Shown here in pieces: positions 6,250 to 14,265 of a stretch of DNA of 39,687 nt; positions within the stretch are counted from its first letter, which is position 1, and each line of letters opens with the position of its first letter. The notes beneath the pieces are model-generated. The model ran no database searches, was not told the DNA's origin, and saw only the letters and a program-made list of their open reading frames with translations. Position numbers and translations under genes: made by a program. The DNA lies in the NCBI RefSeq assembly GCF_011881725.1, contig NZ_JAATUR010000042.1:1-39687 (forward strand). The letters are read 5' to 3'. Source of the stretch: Escherichia coli (GTDB taxonomy: Bacteria; Pseudomonadota; Gammaproteobacteria; Enterobacterales; Enterobacteriaceae).

Positions 6250-6343
6250 TTACCAGGCACTGCGTGAGATAGCAAAGCACCAGAGACTTACAGAAGAATT
6301 AGCGAGTTACGCAAGGACTAACCACAGCCTCACACTCGATTAG
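6236..6343 (+). CDS. Ea22-like N-terminal stub (35 aa)
   Basis: A GTG start at 6236 with a near-ideal Shine-Dalgarno AAGGAGG (6223-6229) opens a 35-residue ORF beginning VSEINYQALREIAKHQRL. That opening is typical of much longer Ea22/EaA-like phage proteins. Here a TAG ends it after 35 codons, so it looks like the remnant of a larger gene that recombination swapped out. Confidence 0.5.
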   Translation: MSEINYQALREIAKHQRLTEELASYARTNHSLTLD

Positions 6344-6411
6344 GCCTGTTCATTGCTCAATGATATCCAGACCTACCGCAATAATACCAATTCAATAAAT
6401 GGAGATTCCAG

Positions 6412-6759
6412 GTGGAAGAAGAAATCTTCACTCGTGAAGAGGCAGCGTCGTATCTGAAGGTAGACAAAGGCACTATCACGCAGTGGATACGAAGTGGACG
6501 ACTTCAGGCCGCAAAGATAAATCCAGATAAACCTAAAAGCCCATATCGCATTTGCAAGTCAGACTGCATTGCGGCGCTTAAGTCTGTGAGACACAATAGC
6601 GCGGTGAATGCGGTTGATGTGCAGGAGGTTAAAGCATGTCAATCAAACTACGCGGTGGCACGTGGCACTGCGATTTCGTCGCGCCAGATGGATCAAGAGT
6701 TAGACGCTCTCTTGAAACATCGGACAAAAGGCAAGCGCAAGAACTTCACGATCGTCTAA
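6412..6759 (+). CDS. xis: Excisionase-like HTH protein
   Basis: A 115-residue protein with a GTG start at 6412. Residues 4-55 form a MerR/excisionase-type winged helix (TREEAASYLKVDKGTITQWI). It is encoded just upstream of int and overlaps it by 124 bases, the position of xis in P22-like and other lambdoid phages. It should bend DNA at the att arms to favour excision. The C-terminal third lies in the overlap with int. Confidence 0.75.
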   Translation: MEEEIFTREEAASYLKVDKGTITQWIRSGRLQAAKINPDKPKSPYRICKSDCIAALKSVRHNSAVNAVDVQEVKACQSNYAVARGTAISSRQMDQELDALLKHRTKGKRKNFTIV

Positions 6760-7796
6760 AAGCAGAAGCGTGGAGAGTAAAAAATCTCGGGGAATCACCG
6801 AAAAAGCTATTCAAGGAAGCCTGCATACGGTGGCTGCGTGAGAAATCGGATAAGAAGTCCATTGATGATGACAAGAGCATTATATCGTTCTGGATGTTGC
6901 ACTTCAGAGAAACCATTCTCTCAGACATAACAACAGAAAAAATAATGGAGGCGGTAGACGGGATGGAAAACCGCCGCCATCGCCTGAACTGGGAAATGAG
7001 CCGGGACAGGTGTTTGCGGCTTGGCAAGCCAGTGCCGGAGTATAAACCAAAGCTGGCAAGCAAAGGAACGAAGACGCGGCATCTGGCAATACTTCGCGCT
7101 ATTCTCAATATGGCTGTTGAATGGGGATGGCTTGACAGGGCGCCCAAAATATCAACACCACGCGTTAAGAATGGACGAATCAGATGGCTTACAGAGGAGG
7201 AATCGAAGCGCCTGTTTGCAGAAATTGCTCCTCATTTCTTCCCTGTGGTCATGTTTGCAATCACGACAGGCCTTCGCCGTTCCAACGTTACAGACCTTGA
7301 GTGGTCACAGGTCGATCTGGATAAGAAAATGGCATGGATGCACCCTGATGAAACAAAAGCTGGAAATGCGATCGGAGTTCCTCTTAACGAAACCGCATGC
7401 CAGATATTAAGAAAACAGCAGGGGCTCCATAAGAGATGGGTATTTGTCCACACCAAACCTGCCTACCGAAGCGACGGAACAAAAACAGCTGCGGTAAGGA
7501 AGATGAGAACCGATAGCAACAAGGCATGGAAGGGAGCGTTAAAGCGGGCAGGCATTAGCAACTTCCGATTCCATGACCTGAGACACACCTGGGCAAGCTG
7601 GCTGGTTCAGTCCGGAGTCTCTCTTCTTGCACTTAAAGAGATGGGTGGATGGGAAACTCTCGAAATGGTTCAAAGATACGCTCACCTTTCAGCCGGGCAT
7701 CTCACCGAGCACGCGAGCAAAATCGATGCGATTATAAGTCGCAATGGCACAAATACGGCACAAGAGGAGAACGTAGTTTACTTAAATGTGAGGTAA
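6636..7796 (+). CDS. int: P22-type tyrosine integrase
   Basis: A 386-residue tyrosine recombinase, close to the P22 Int length. The N-terminal arm-binding domain is about 1-60, core-binding about 60-165 and catalytic about 180-365. Catalytic residues visible are Arg214 (TGLRR), Lys241 (ETKAG), His313 and Arg316 (HDLRH), Trp339 (GGW) and nucleophile Tyr348 (QRYAHL). AGGAGG precedes the ATG. The ORF ends 14 bases before the 3' end of thrW, the P22 attachment site, matching its sequence family. Confidence 0.95.
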   Translation: MSIKLRGGTWHCDFVAPDGSRVRRSLETSDKRQAQELHDRLKAEAWRVKNLGESPKKLFKEACIRWLREKSDKKSIDDDKSIISFWMLHFRETILSDITTEKIMEAVDGMENRRHRLNWEMSRDRCLRLGKPVPEYKPKLASKGTKTRHLAILRAILNMAVEWGWLDRAPKISTPRVKNGRIRWLTEEESKRLFAEIAPHFFPVVMFAITTGLRRSNVTDLEWSQVDLDKKMAWMHPDETKAGNAIGVPLNETACQILRKQQGLHKRWVFVHTKPAYRSDGTKTAAVRKMRTDSNKAWKGALKRAGISNFRFHDLRHTWASWLVQSGVSLLALKEMGGWETLEMVQRYAHLSAGHLTEHASKIDAIISRNGTNTAQEENVVYLNVR

Positions 7797-7810
7797 CTTA
7801 TTGATTTAAA

Positions 7811-7856
7811 TGGTGCCGATAATAGGAGTCGAACCTACGACCTTCGCATTACGAAT
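7811..7856. other. att core at the prophage-chromosome junction
   Basis: P22 shares a 46-bp core with the 3' end of thrW, from the anticodon arm to CCA. The matching segment here is 7811-7856. The tRNA stays intact because the phage carries this piece. The second copy should lie at the far prophage end, outside the window. Confidence 0.7.
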
Positions 7857-7886
7857 GCGCTGCTCTACCAACTGAGCTATATCGGC
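7811..7886 (-). tRNA. thrW: tRNA-Thr (CGU)
   Basis: A 76-nt tRNA with acceptor GCCGATA / TATCGGC, D-loop GTTGGTAGAGC, anticodon CGT (7853-7851), TTCGACTCC T-arm and encoded CCA (7813-7811). It reads ACG codons. It is the classic integration target of P22-like phages and of CP4-6 in K-12. Confidence 0.98.
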
Positions 7887-7926
7887 CCTGAAAGGACATG
7901 TTCACGAACGTGAATCACGGTGGACA

Positions 7927-7955
7927 AGGTTAAAACTAACCGGGCGATGCGTCAA
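7927..7955 (-). promoter_or_regulatory. thrW promoter
   Basis: The minus strand has -35 TTGACG (7955-7950), a 17-bp spacer and TAACCT (7932-7927), about 40 bp before the tRNA. It lies inside a long imperfect hairpin: AACCGGGCGATGC (7938-7950) with GCATCACCCGGTT (7984-7996), directly after the proA stop. That hairpin may also act as the proBA terminator. Confidence 0.55.
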
Positions 7956-8000
7956 TGGCCTTGTGAATCAAACGGCTACTTTTGCATCACCCGGTTTTAT

Positions 8001-9254
8001 TTACGCACGAATGGTGTAATCACCAATGCCGATCCACTTGTAGGTGGTCAGTGCTTCCAGCCCCATTGGCCCACGCGCGTGGAGTTTTTGCGTGCTTACC
8101 GCGACTTCCGCGCCCAGACCAAACTGGCCGCCGTCGGTAAAACGCGTAGAGGCGTTAACGTAAACAGCGGACGAATCCACTTCGTTAACAAAACGCTGGG
8201 CGTTGCGCATATCGCGGGTCAGGATCGCATCGGAGTGTTGCGTGCCGTGTTCACGAATATGGGCAATGGCGTCGTCCAGATCGCTGACGATTTTAACGTT
8301 CAAGTCTAATGACAGAAATTCATCGTCATACTCTTCGGCTTTAACAGCCACCACCTTCGCGGGGCCTGCCTGCAACTGCGCCAGTGCAGCAGCATCTGCG
8401 TGTAATGTCACGCCGCTTTCCGCCATTTGCTTGCTTAATGCGGGCAGGAAGATATCTGCGATGTTTTTATTCACCAGTAACGTTTCTACCGTATTACACG
8501 TGCTCGGGCGCTGGGTTTTCGCATTGACGATTACTTTCAATGCTTCAGTGATCTCTGCACTTTCATCAACGTAAATATGGCAGACACCAATACCACCAGT
8601 GATGACCGGAATCGTCGACTGTTCGCGGCACAGCTTATGCAGACCAGCCCCGCCGCGCGGGATCAGCATGTCGATGTATTTATCCATACGCAGCATTTCA
8701 CTGACCAGCGAACGATCAGGATTATCAATCGCCTGTACTGCACCCGCAGGTAAGCCGCAGGATTTCAGGGCATCCTGAATCACCGCCACCGTTGCAGCGT
8801 TAGTGCGACAGGTTTCTTTGCCACCACGCAGGATCACCGCGTTACCGGTTTTCAGGCACAGCGAAGCGACATCAACCGTCACGTTCGGGCGCGCTTCATA
8901 AATCACGCCAATAACCCCCAGCGGCACGCGACGGCGTTCCAGACGCAGGCCGCTGTCCAGCACGCCGCCATCAATCACCTGTCCCACCGGATCGGCGAGG
9001 TTACACACCTGGCGCACATCGTCGGCAATGCCTTTCAGCCGTGCGGGCGTCAGTGCCAGTCGGTCAAGCATCGCTTCGCTAAGGCCATTGGCACGCGCGT
9101 CGGCAACATCCTGGACGTTAGCGTTGAGAATGCTTTCACTTTGTGCTTCCAGTTCATCGGCGATTTTTTCCAGCACGCGATTTTTTTCGCTGCTGGAGAG
9201 TTGCGCTAATTTATACGAGGCTTGCTTCGCGGCAATGCCCATTTGTTCCAGCAT
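8001..9254 (-). CDS. proA: Gamma-glutamyl phosphate reductase
   Basis: A 417-residue enzyme of the aldehyde dehydrogenase superfamily. It reduces L-glutamyl 5-phosphate with NADPH to glutamate-5-semialdehyde, the second step of proline synthesis. The catalytic cysteine is Cys253 (PSTCNTVE), and the Rossmann region holds LRGGKE. It is full length and lies 11 bases downstream of proB in the proBA operon. Thr-tRNA follows. Confidence 0.98.
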   Translation of the reverse strand: MLEQMGIAAKQASYKLAQLSSSEKNRVLEKIADELEAQSESILNANVQDVADARANGLSEAMLDRLALTPARLKGIADDVRQVCNLADPVGQVIDGGVLDSGLRLERRRVPLGVIGVIYEARPNVTVDVASLCLKTGNAVILRGGKETCRTNAATVAVIQDALKSCGLPAGAVQAIDNPDRSLVSEMLRMDKYIDMLIPRGGAGLHKLCREQSTIPVITGGIGVCHIYVDESAEITEALKVIVNAKTQRPSTCNTVETLLVNKNIADIFLPALSKQMAESGVTLHADAAALAQLQAGPAKVVAVKAEEYDDEFLSLDLNVKIVSDLDDAIAHIREHGTQHSDAILTRDMRNAQRFVNEVDSSAVYVNASTRFTDGGQFGLGAEVAVSTQKLHARGPMGLEALTTYKWIGIGDYTIRA

Positions 9255-9265
9255 CGGCCTGCTCC

Positions 9266-10369
9266 TTAACGGGTAATCATGTCATCACGGTGAACGGCAA
9301 CCGGGCCGTATTCATATCCCAGTATTGCATCAATTTCTTGCGAGTGGTGTCCGGCAATACGGCGTAATGCATCGCTGTTGTAACGGCTGACGCCATGAGC
9401 AATATCGCGGCCTTCGAGGGTACAAATGCGGATGACTTCACCACGCGAGAAGTTGCCAGTCACGCTTTTAATGCCTTTCGGCAACAGAGAACTGCCGCGT
9501 TCAAGAATGGCTGCGGTTGCCCCTTCATCTACCGTGATTTCACCTGCCGGCGGCGCACCGAAAATCCAGCGTTTACGGTTTTCAAGCGGAGTCGCCTGGG
9601 CATGGAACAGCGTACCGACGGAAATACCTTCCATCACATCGCCAATGACGCCCGGCTTGCTGCCTGCGGCAATAATGGTGTCGATACCCGCACGGCAAGC
9701 CACGTCAGCGGCCTGCAATTTGGTGCCCATGCCGCCGGTGCCGAGGCCAGAAACGCTGTCCCCGGCAATCGCGCGCAGTGCGTCATCAATGCCGTAAACA
9801 TCTTTAATCAGTTCTGCCTGCGGATTGCTGCGCGGATCTGCTGTATATAAGCCTTTTTGATCGGTCAGCAGCAGCAGTTTATCGGCACCCGCCAGAATCG
9901 CCGCCAGCGCAGAAAGGTTATCGTTATCGCCGACTTTAATCTCCGCCGTAGCGACAGCATCGTTCTCATTAATGACCGGAACGATATTGTTATCGAGCAG
10001 CGCACGCAGGGTGTCGCGGGCGTTCAGGAAGCGTTCACGATCTTCCATATCAGCACGGGTCAGCAGCATCTGCCCGATATGAATGCCGTAAATTGAAAAC
10101 AGCTGTTCCCACAGTTGAATCAGTCGACTCTGCCCTACCGCCGCCAGCAGCTGTTTTGAGGCGATAGTCGCTGGCAGTTCTGGGTAACCCAGGTGCTCAC
10201 GTCCGGCGGCAATCGCGCCCGACGTCACAATGACTATCCGATGCCCGGCGGCATGTAGCTGCGCGCACTGGCGAACAAGTTCAACAATATGGGCACGGTT
10301 CAGACGGCGCGATCCGCCTGTTAGCACACTGGTGCCGAGTTTTACCACCAGCGTCTGGCTGTCACTCAT
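9266..10369 (-). CDS. proB: Glutamate 5-kinase
   Basis: 367 residues. An amino-acid kinase domain (1-250; VVKLGTSVLTGG at the N-terminus, INENDAVAT, DNDNLSALAA) and a C-terminal PUA domain (about 275-355). It phosphorylates glutamate with ATP, the committed, proline-inhibited step of proline synthesis. The ATG at 10369 gives the standard 367 residues; the longer frame to 10456 is untypical. First gene of proBA. Confidence 0.98.
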   Translation of the reverse strand: MSDSQTLVVKLGTSVLTGGSRRLNRAHIVELVRQCAQLHAAGHRIVIVTSGAIAAGREHLGYPELPATIASKQLLAAVGQSRLIQLWEQLFSIYGIHIGQMLLTRADMEDRERFLNARDTLRALLDNNIVPVINENDAVATAEIKVGDNDNLSALAAILAGADKLLLLTDQKGLYTADPRSNPQAELIKDVYGIDDALRAIAGDSVSGLGTGGMGTKLQAADVACRAGIDTIIAAGSKPGVIGDVMEGISVGTLFHAQATPLENRKRWIFGAPPAGEITVDEGATAAILERGSSLLPKGIKSVTGNFSRGEVIRICTLEGRDIAHGVSRYNSDALRRIAGHHSQEIDAILGYEYGPVAVHRDDMITR

Positions 10370-10557
10370 GATTCTCTGCCATTCAATTTTAGGAAAAATG
10401 ATATCAAACGAACGTTTTAGCAGGACTGTCGCCGGTTGCCAACCATCTGCAAGCAAAGCATAGCGTTTTGTTGCGCGGGATCAGCAAGCGTAACGGCAGT
10501 TGTTTACGCTTTTATTACAGATTTAATAAATTAGCACATTTTAAGAATATTATTAAG

Positions 10558-10575
10558 CTGTAATATATCTTTAAC
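10558..10575 (+). promoter_or_regulatory. Pho box of phoE
   Basis: CTGTAATATATCTTTAAC is a PhoB-binding box of two CTGTAAT-like repeats, about 80 bp upstream of phoE. PhoB-P activates phoE under phosphate starvation. The rest of the proB-phoE gap (10370-10650) is AT-rich with no gene. Confidence 0.85.
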
Positions 10576-10656
10576 AATCTCAGGTTAAAAACTTTCCTGT
10601 TTTCGACGGAACTCTCCCGAAGAATATTCGCGCGTTAATTAAAATCAGGAATGAAA

Positions 10657-11712
10657 ATGAAAAAGAGCACTCTGGCATTAGTGGTAACGGGTATTGTGGC
10701 ATCTGCATCCGTACAGGCCGCAGAAATATATAACAAAGACGGTAATAAACTGGATGTCTATGGCAAAGTTAAAGCCATGCATTATATGAGTGATAACGAC
10801 AGTAAAGATGGCGACCAGAGTTATATCCGTTTTGGTTTTAAAGGCGAAACACAAATTAACGATCAACTGACTGGTTATGGTCGTTGGGAAGCGGAGTTTG
10901 CCGGAAATAAAGCGGAGAGTGATACTGCACAGCAAAAAACGCGTCTCGCTTTTGCCGGGTTGAAATATAAAGATTTAGGCTCTTTCGACTATGGTCGTAA
11001 CCTGGGCGCGCTGTATGACGTGGAAGCCTGGACCGATATGTTCCCGGAATTTGGTGGCGACTCCTCCGCGCAGACGGACAACTTTATGACCAAACGCGCC
11101 AGCGGACTGGCGACGTATCGGAACACCGACTTTTTCGGCGTTATTGATGGTCTGAATTTAACCCTGCAATATCAAGGGAAAAACGAAAACCGTGACGTTA
11201 AAAAGCAGAACGGTGATGGTTTTGGCTCTTCACTGACGTATGACTTTGGCGGCAGCGATTTCGCCATCAGTGGAGCCTATACCAACTCCGATCGTACCAA
11301 CGAGCAAAACCTACAAAGCCGTGGCACGGGCAAGCGTGCAGAAGCGTGGGCAACAGGTCTGAAATACGATGCCAATAATATTTATCTGGCTACCTTCTAT
11401 TCTGAAACGCGTAAAATGACGCCAATCTCTGGAGGTTTTGCCAATAAGACACAGAATTTTGAAGCGGTCGCTCAATACCAATTCGACTTTGGTCTGCGTC
11501 CATCTTTAGGTTATGTGTTATCGAAAGGGAAAGATATTGAAGGTATCGGCGATGAGGAACTGGTCAATTATATTGATGTCGGCGCCACATATTATTTCAA
11601 CAAAAATATGTCAGCGTTTGTTGATTATAAAATCAACCAACTGGATAGCGATAATAAGTTGAATATTAATAATGATGATATTGTCGCGGTTGGGATGACG
11701 TATCAGTTTTAA
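10657..11712 (+). CDS. phoE: Phosphate-starvation outer membrane porin PhoE
   Basis: A trimeric 16-strand porin preferring anions and phosphate. 351 residues from ATG 10657, with a 21-residue signal peptide ending SVQA before AEIYNKDG. The C-terminus MTYQF has the terminal Phe needed for BAM-dependent assembly. An earlier in-frame ATG (10651) exists, but AGGA (10647-10650) fits 10657. A bidirectional terminator shared with crl follows. Confidence 0.97.
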   Translation: MKKSTLALVVTGIVASASVQAAEIYNKDGNKLDVYGKVKAMHYMSDNDSKDGDQSYIRFGFKGETQINDQLTGYGRWEAEFAGNKAESDTAQQKTRLAFAGLKYKDLGSFDYGRNLGALYDVEAWTDMFPEFGGDSSAQTDNFMTKRASGLATYRNTDFFGVIDGLNLTLQYQGKNENRDVKKQNGDGFGSSLTYDFGGSDFAISGAYTNSDRTNEQNLQSRGTGKRAEAWATGLKYDANNIYLATFYSETRKMTPISGGFANKTQNFEAVAQYQFDFGLRPSLGYVLSKGKDIEGIGDEELVNYIDVGATYYFNKNMSAFVDYKINQLDSDNKLNINNDDIVAVGMTYQF

Positions 11713-11714
11713 TT

Positions 11715-11747
11715 AATATTGCCGGATGTAATGCATCCGGCAATATT
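11715..11747. terminator. Bidirectional terminator between phoE and crl
   Basis: A perfect 14-bp stem (AATATTGCCGGATG and its complement, five-base loop) lies between the two convergent genes. The core GCCGGATG...CATCCGGC is REP-like. Confidence 0.85.
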
Positions 11748-11750
11748 TAT

Positions 11751-12152
11751 TCACGCCGTTAACTTCACCGGCTCATCACGAAAATCATCCGCCGGTTCCA
11801 GCTTCAGATCCAACGTCACCAACAGTTCACGCAGCTTCTCATGAAACTCACGCAGGGTGTGCTCCAGTCTCTCGACTACTTCGGTGTCTTTTACCGAAAC
11901 ACTCTTCCAGTCGCCTGCTTTATCAAACAGACCAAACTGGTAGCTGTAGGTAAAACGAGATTCCTGCGCTTCCAGCTCCATCCACCAGCCCCAGAACTCA
12001 CGCACTTCCGGCGCAGGTTTCACGTTGACGCATACAGCCAGACAATCGAAAAAGAATCGATTATCTTCGCACTTACCTTCACGAATATACGGGCCTAGTG
12101 CGGTAAATTTTTTGATCAATCTGCTTTTCGGGTGTCCACTCGGTAACGTCAT
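11751..12152 (-). CDS. crl: Sigma factor-binding protein Crl
   Basis: 133 residues, the standard length. Crl binds sigma-S (RpoS) and promotes assembly of the RpoS holoenzyme, raising stationary-phase and curli gene expression. The central conserved segment (FFDCLAVCVNVKPAPEV, WGWWMELE) is intact. K-12 laboratory lines often carry crl insertions or deletions; this copy looks functional. Single gene, convergent with phoE. Confidence 0.97.
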   Translation of the reverse strand: MTLPSGHPKSRLIKKFTALGPYIREGKCEDNRFFFDCLAVCVNVKPAPEVREFWGWWMELEAQESRFTYSYQFGLFDKAGDWKSVSVKDTEVVERLEHTLREFHEKLRELLVTLDLKLEPADDFRDEPVKLTA

Positions 12153-12209
12153 TGCGATCTCCTGTTGTGATGCAACTGTTTTACCAAATTGGCAAAATTT
12201 AGCAAATTT

Positions 12210-13454
12210 TTAACACAATCGTTTTTCGATCCAGTTGGTGATTTCCTGAAGTGCCTTGTCAAAATTCTGATACACGGGGTTAAACGGAATCTCTAACAAT
12301 TTACCGTCAGCAGATGACGAAGTGATTAAGCGTGAATCCTCTTCCGGGCTGAATGGATCGTTCTTCCAGTAGCCTGATAACATTGGCGTTGGGCAGCGAC
12401 GTCCCAGCAATCCCTGTACTTTTAATGAATAGCGATTCAGCTCCACGCGTAACGCTTCATCGGAAGCATCATGCATTCCCAGTCGGCTCGCCAGAACGTC
12501 AAGATACATTTCCGGCACCTGCTGTTGGCACTTAAAATCACTCAGCAAGGTGTGAACTACTGGACCAAGACAGGCAACCGCTTTCAGGCGCGGCGATTCA
12601 AGGTATGCCAGACGCACGGCAACGTTAGCGCCGAAACGGAAACCAAAGGCCGCAACGCGGGTGTGATCTACCCACGGTACGTTAGGTAACGCCTTTAAAA
12701 CATGTTGGTGCAGCAGGCTGGAGTCCTGGGTGAGCTTCCATTTTGAGGAAAAGCCCACTGACGGCATATCAATAGTCAGCATCGCAATGCCGCGCGGCGC
12801 AAAATAACGTTCATACAGGCTGTAATAGTCCGTCTGCATTGCATCCAGACCACCACACATTAATACCGTCGGGAACGGACCATCGCCTTTCGGCATATGC
12901 AAAAAGCCAGTGATGGGCGTGCCACCCGGCACGGTAAATTCCATCTGTCGCATAGTGCCCGGCAGACGTTGTGCGGCCTCTTCATAGGCGCGATTTGACA
13001 AAGCCTGCGCTTGCTCTGCCAGGTCATCTCCTTTCAAATGCGGGTAGGCGGCGATGTTATATAGCGTGGCAGCATGCAACCAGTAACGCCCGCTGACCTG
13101 TGGATCTTCTTGCGCACATGCTTTCTGTTGCCATTCCATCGCCTGAGTGGCCCACTCATAAATCCAGTTGCCGCCGCGGTAGCCAATCACCGTGTCGTAT
13201 AAATCATCGTCAGTGCGTTCGGCATCGCTCATCACAATACGCGCCTGAACGTCGAGGATTTCACGCGGATCAACGCCGCGCCAGATCCACATCAGACGGT
13301 TAATCATGCGATACCAGTGAGGAATGGTTTTACCATCGAGGGCCGACAGCACAGGCGGTTGTGCGCCATGATTAAAGCGGCGGACAAGCGTCGAGGTTTC
13401 AGGGTGTTTAAAGCGGGGTTTAAACAGGGTTTCACTCAGGTTAGCCTGTGTCAT
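12210..13454 (-). CDS. frsA: FrsA, alpha/beta-hydrolase (fermentation-respiration switch protein)
   Basis: 414 residues, the expected length. The C-terminal two thirds is an alpha/beta-hydrolase fold (PTVLMCGGLDAMQ near residue 195, GFRFGANVAVR elbow near 275). FrsA binds unphosphorylated EIIA-Glc and was reported to shift cells toward fermentation; a proposed pyruvate decarboxylase activity in Vibrio has been disputed. Esterase activity is known. Single gene. Confidence 0.95.
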   Translation of the reverse strand: MTQANLSETLFKPRFKHPETSTLVRRFNHGAQPPVLSALDGKTIPHWYRMINRLMWIWRGVDPREILDVQARIVMSDAERTDDDLYDTVIGYRGGNWIYEWATQAMEWQQKACAQEDPQVSGRYWLHAATLYNIAAYPHLKGDDLAEQAQALSNRAYEEAAQRLPGTMRQMEFTVPGGTPITGFLHMPKGDGPFPTVLMCGGLDAMQTDYYSLYERYFAPRGIAMLTIDMPSVGFSSKWKLTQDSSLLHQHVLKALPNVPWVDHTRVAAFGFRFGANVAVRLAYLESPRLKAVACLGPVVHTLLSDFKCQQQVPEMYLDVLASRLGMHDASDEALRVELNRYSLKVQGLLGRRCPTPMLSGYWKNDPFSPEEDSRLITSSSADGKLLEIPFNPVYQNFDKALQEITNWIEKRLC

Positions 13455-13506
13455 TAATGCAACCTCCAGGAATACTTACTGGACGCTATTGTACCCTGCC
13501 TGAAGT

Positions 13507-13540
13507 TAAAAAGAACAACGCCTGGCATTGCCAGGCGTTG
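13507..13540 (-). terminator. gpt terminator
   Basis: On the minus strand, CAACGCCTGGC pairs with GCCAGGCGTTG (11 bp, three-base loop), followed by TTCTTTTT, right after the gpt stop. Confidence 0.9.
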
Positions 13541-13546
13541 AAAAGA

Positions 13547-14005
13547 TTAGCGACCAGAGATTGGCGGGACGAATACAACACCCATATCCCACGGTTGTTC
13601 AATCCAGGTATCTTGTGGGATATCAACAACATAATCATCAACCAGTGGACGACCTGCCGGTTTCGCGAAGATAGTCACAAAGTGTGCTTTAGGATACATT
13701 TCACGAATCGCAACCGCAGTACCCCCGGTATCCACCAGGTCATCAATAACGATGAAACCTTCGCCATCGCCTTCTGCGCGTTTCAGCACTTTCAGTTCGC
13801 GCTGGTTGTCGTGATCGTAGCTGGAAATACAAACGGTATCGACATGACGAATACCCAGTTCACGCGCCAGTAACGCACCCGGTACCAGACCGCCACGGCT
13901 TACGGCAATAATGCCTTTCCATTGTTCAGAAGGCATCAGTCGGCTTGCGAGTTTACGTGCATGGATCTGCAACATGTCCCAGGTGACGATGTATTTTTCG
14001 CTCAT
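13547..14005 (-). CDS. gpt: Xanthine-guanine phosphoribosyltransferase
   Basis: 152 residues. It transfers phosphoribose from PRPP to xanthine, guanine or hypoxanthine in purine salvage. The PRPP motif [12 protein letters not shown] has Asp88/Asp89, and residues 36-38 (SRGG) form the pyrophosphate loop. Peripherally membrane-associated in E. coli. Divergent from pepD across a 260-bp gap. Confidence 0.98.
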
Positions 14006-14265
14006 GTGAAGTGTCCCAGCCTGTTTATCTACGGCTTAAAAAGTGTTCGAGGGGAAAATAGGTTGCGCGAGATTATAGAGATCTGGCGCACTAAAAACCA
14101 GTATTTCACATAAGTCCGCGTCTTTTTACGCACTGCTACTACCTGTCGCTGGATAAAGTGGTATTCTCAAACACATCTCGCAAGCCTGACTTGTGCTGAC
14201 AACATTTTCTGCTAACCCTGTGACCTGCAATACCGTTTTGCGGGTGATCGACAAGGAGACTTAAC

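Noticed and set aside
9266..10456. 396-codon version of proB
   Set aside because: The ATG at 10369 gives the standard 367 residues and the kinase motif directly after it; the extension is untypical.
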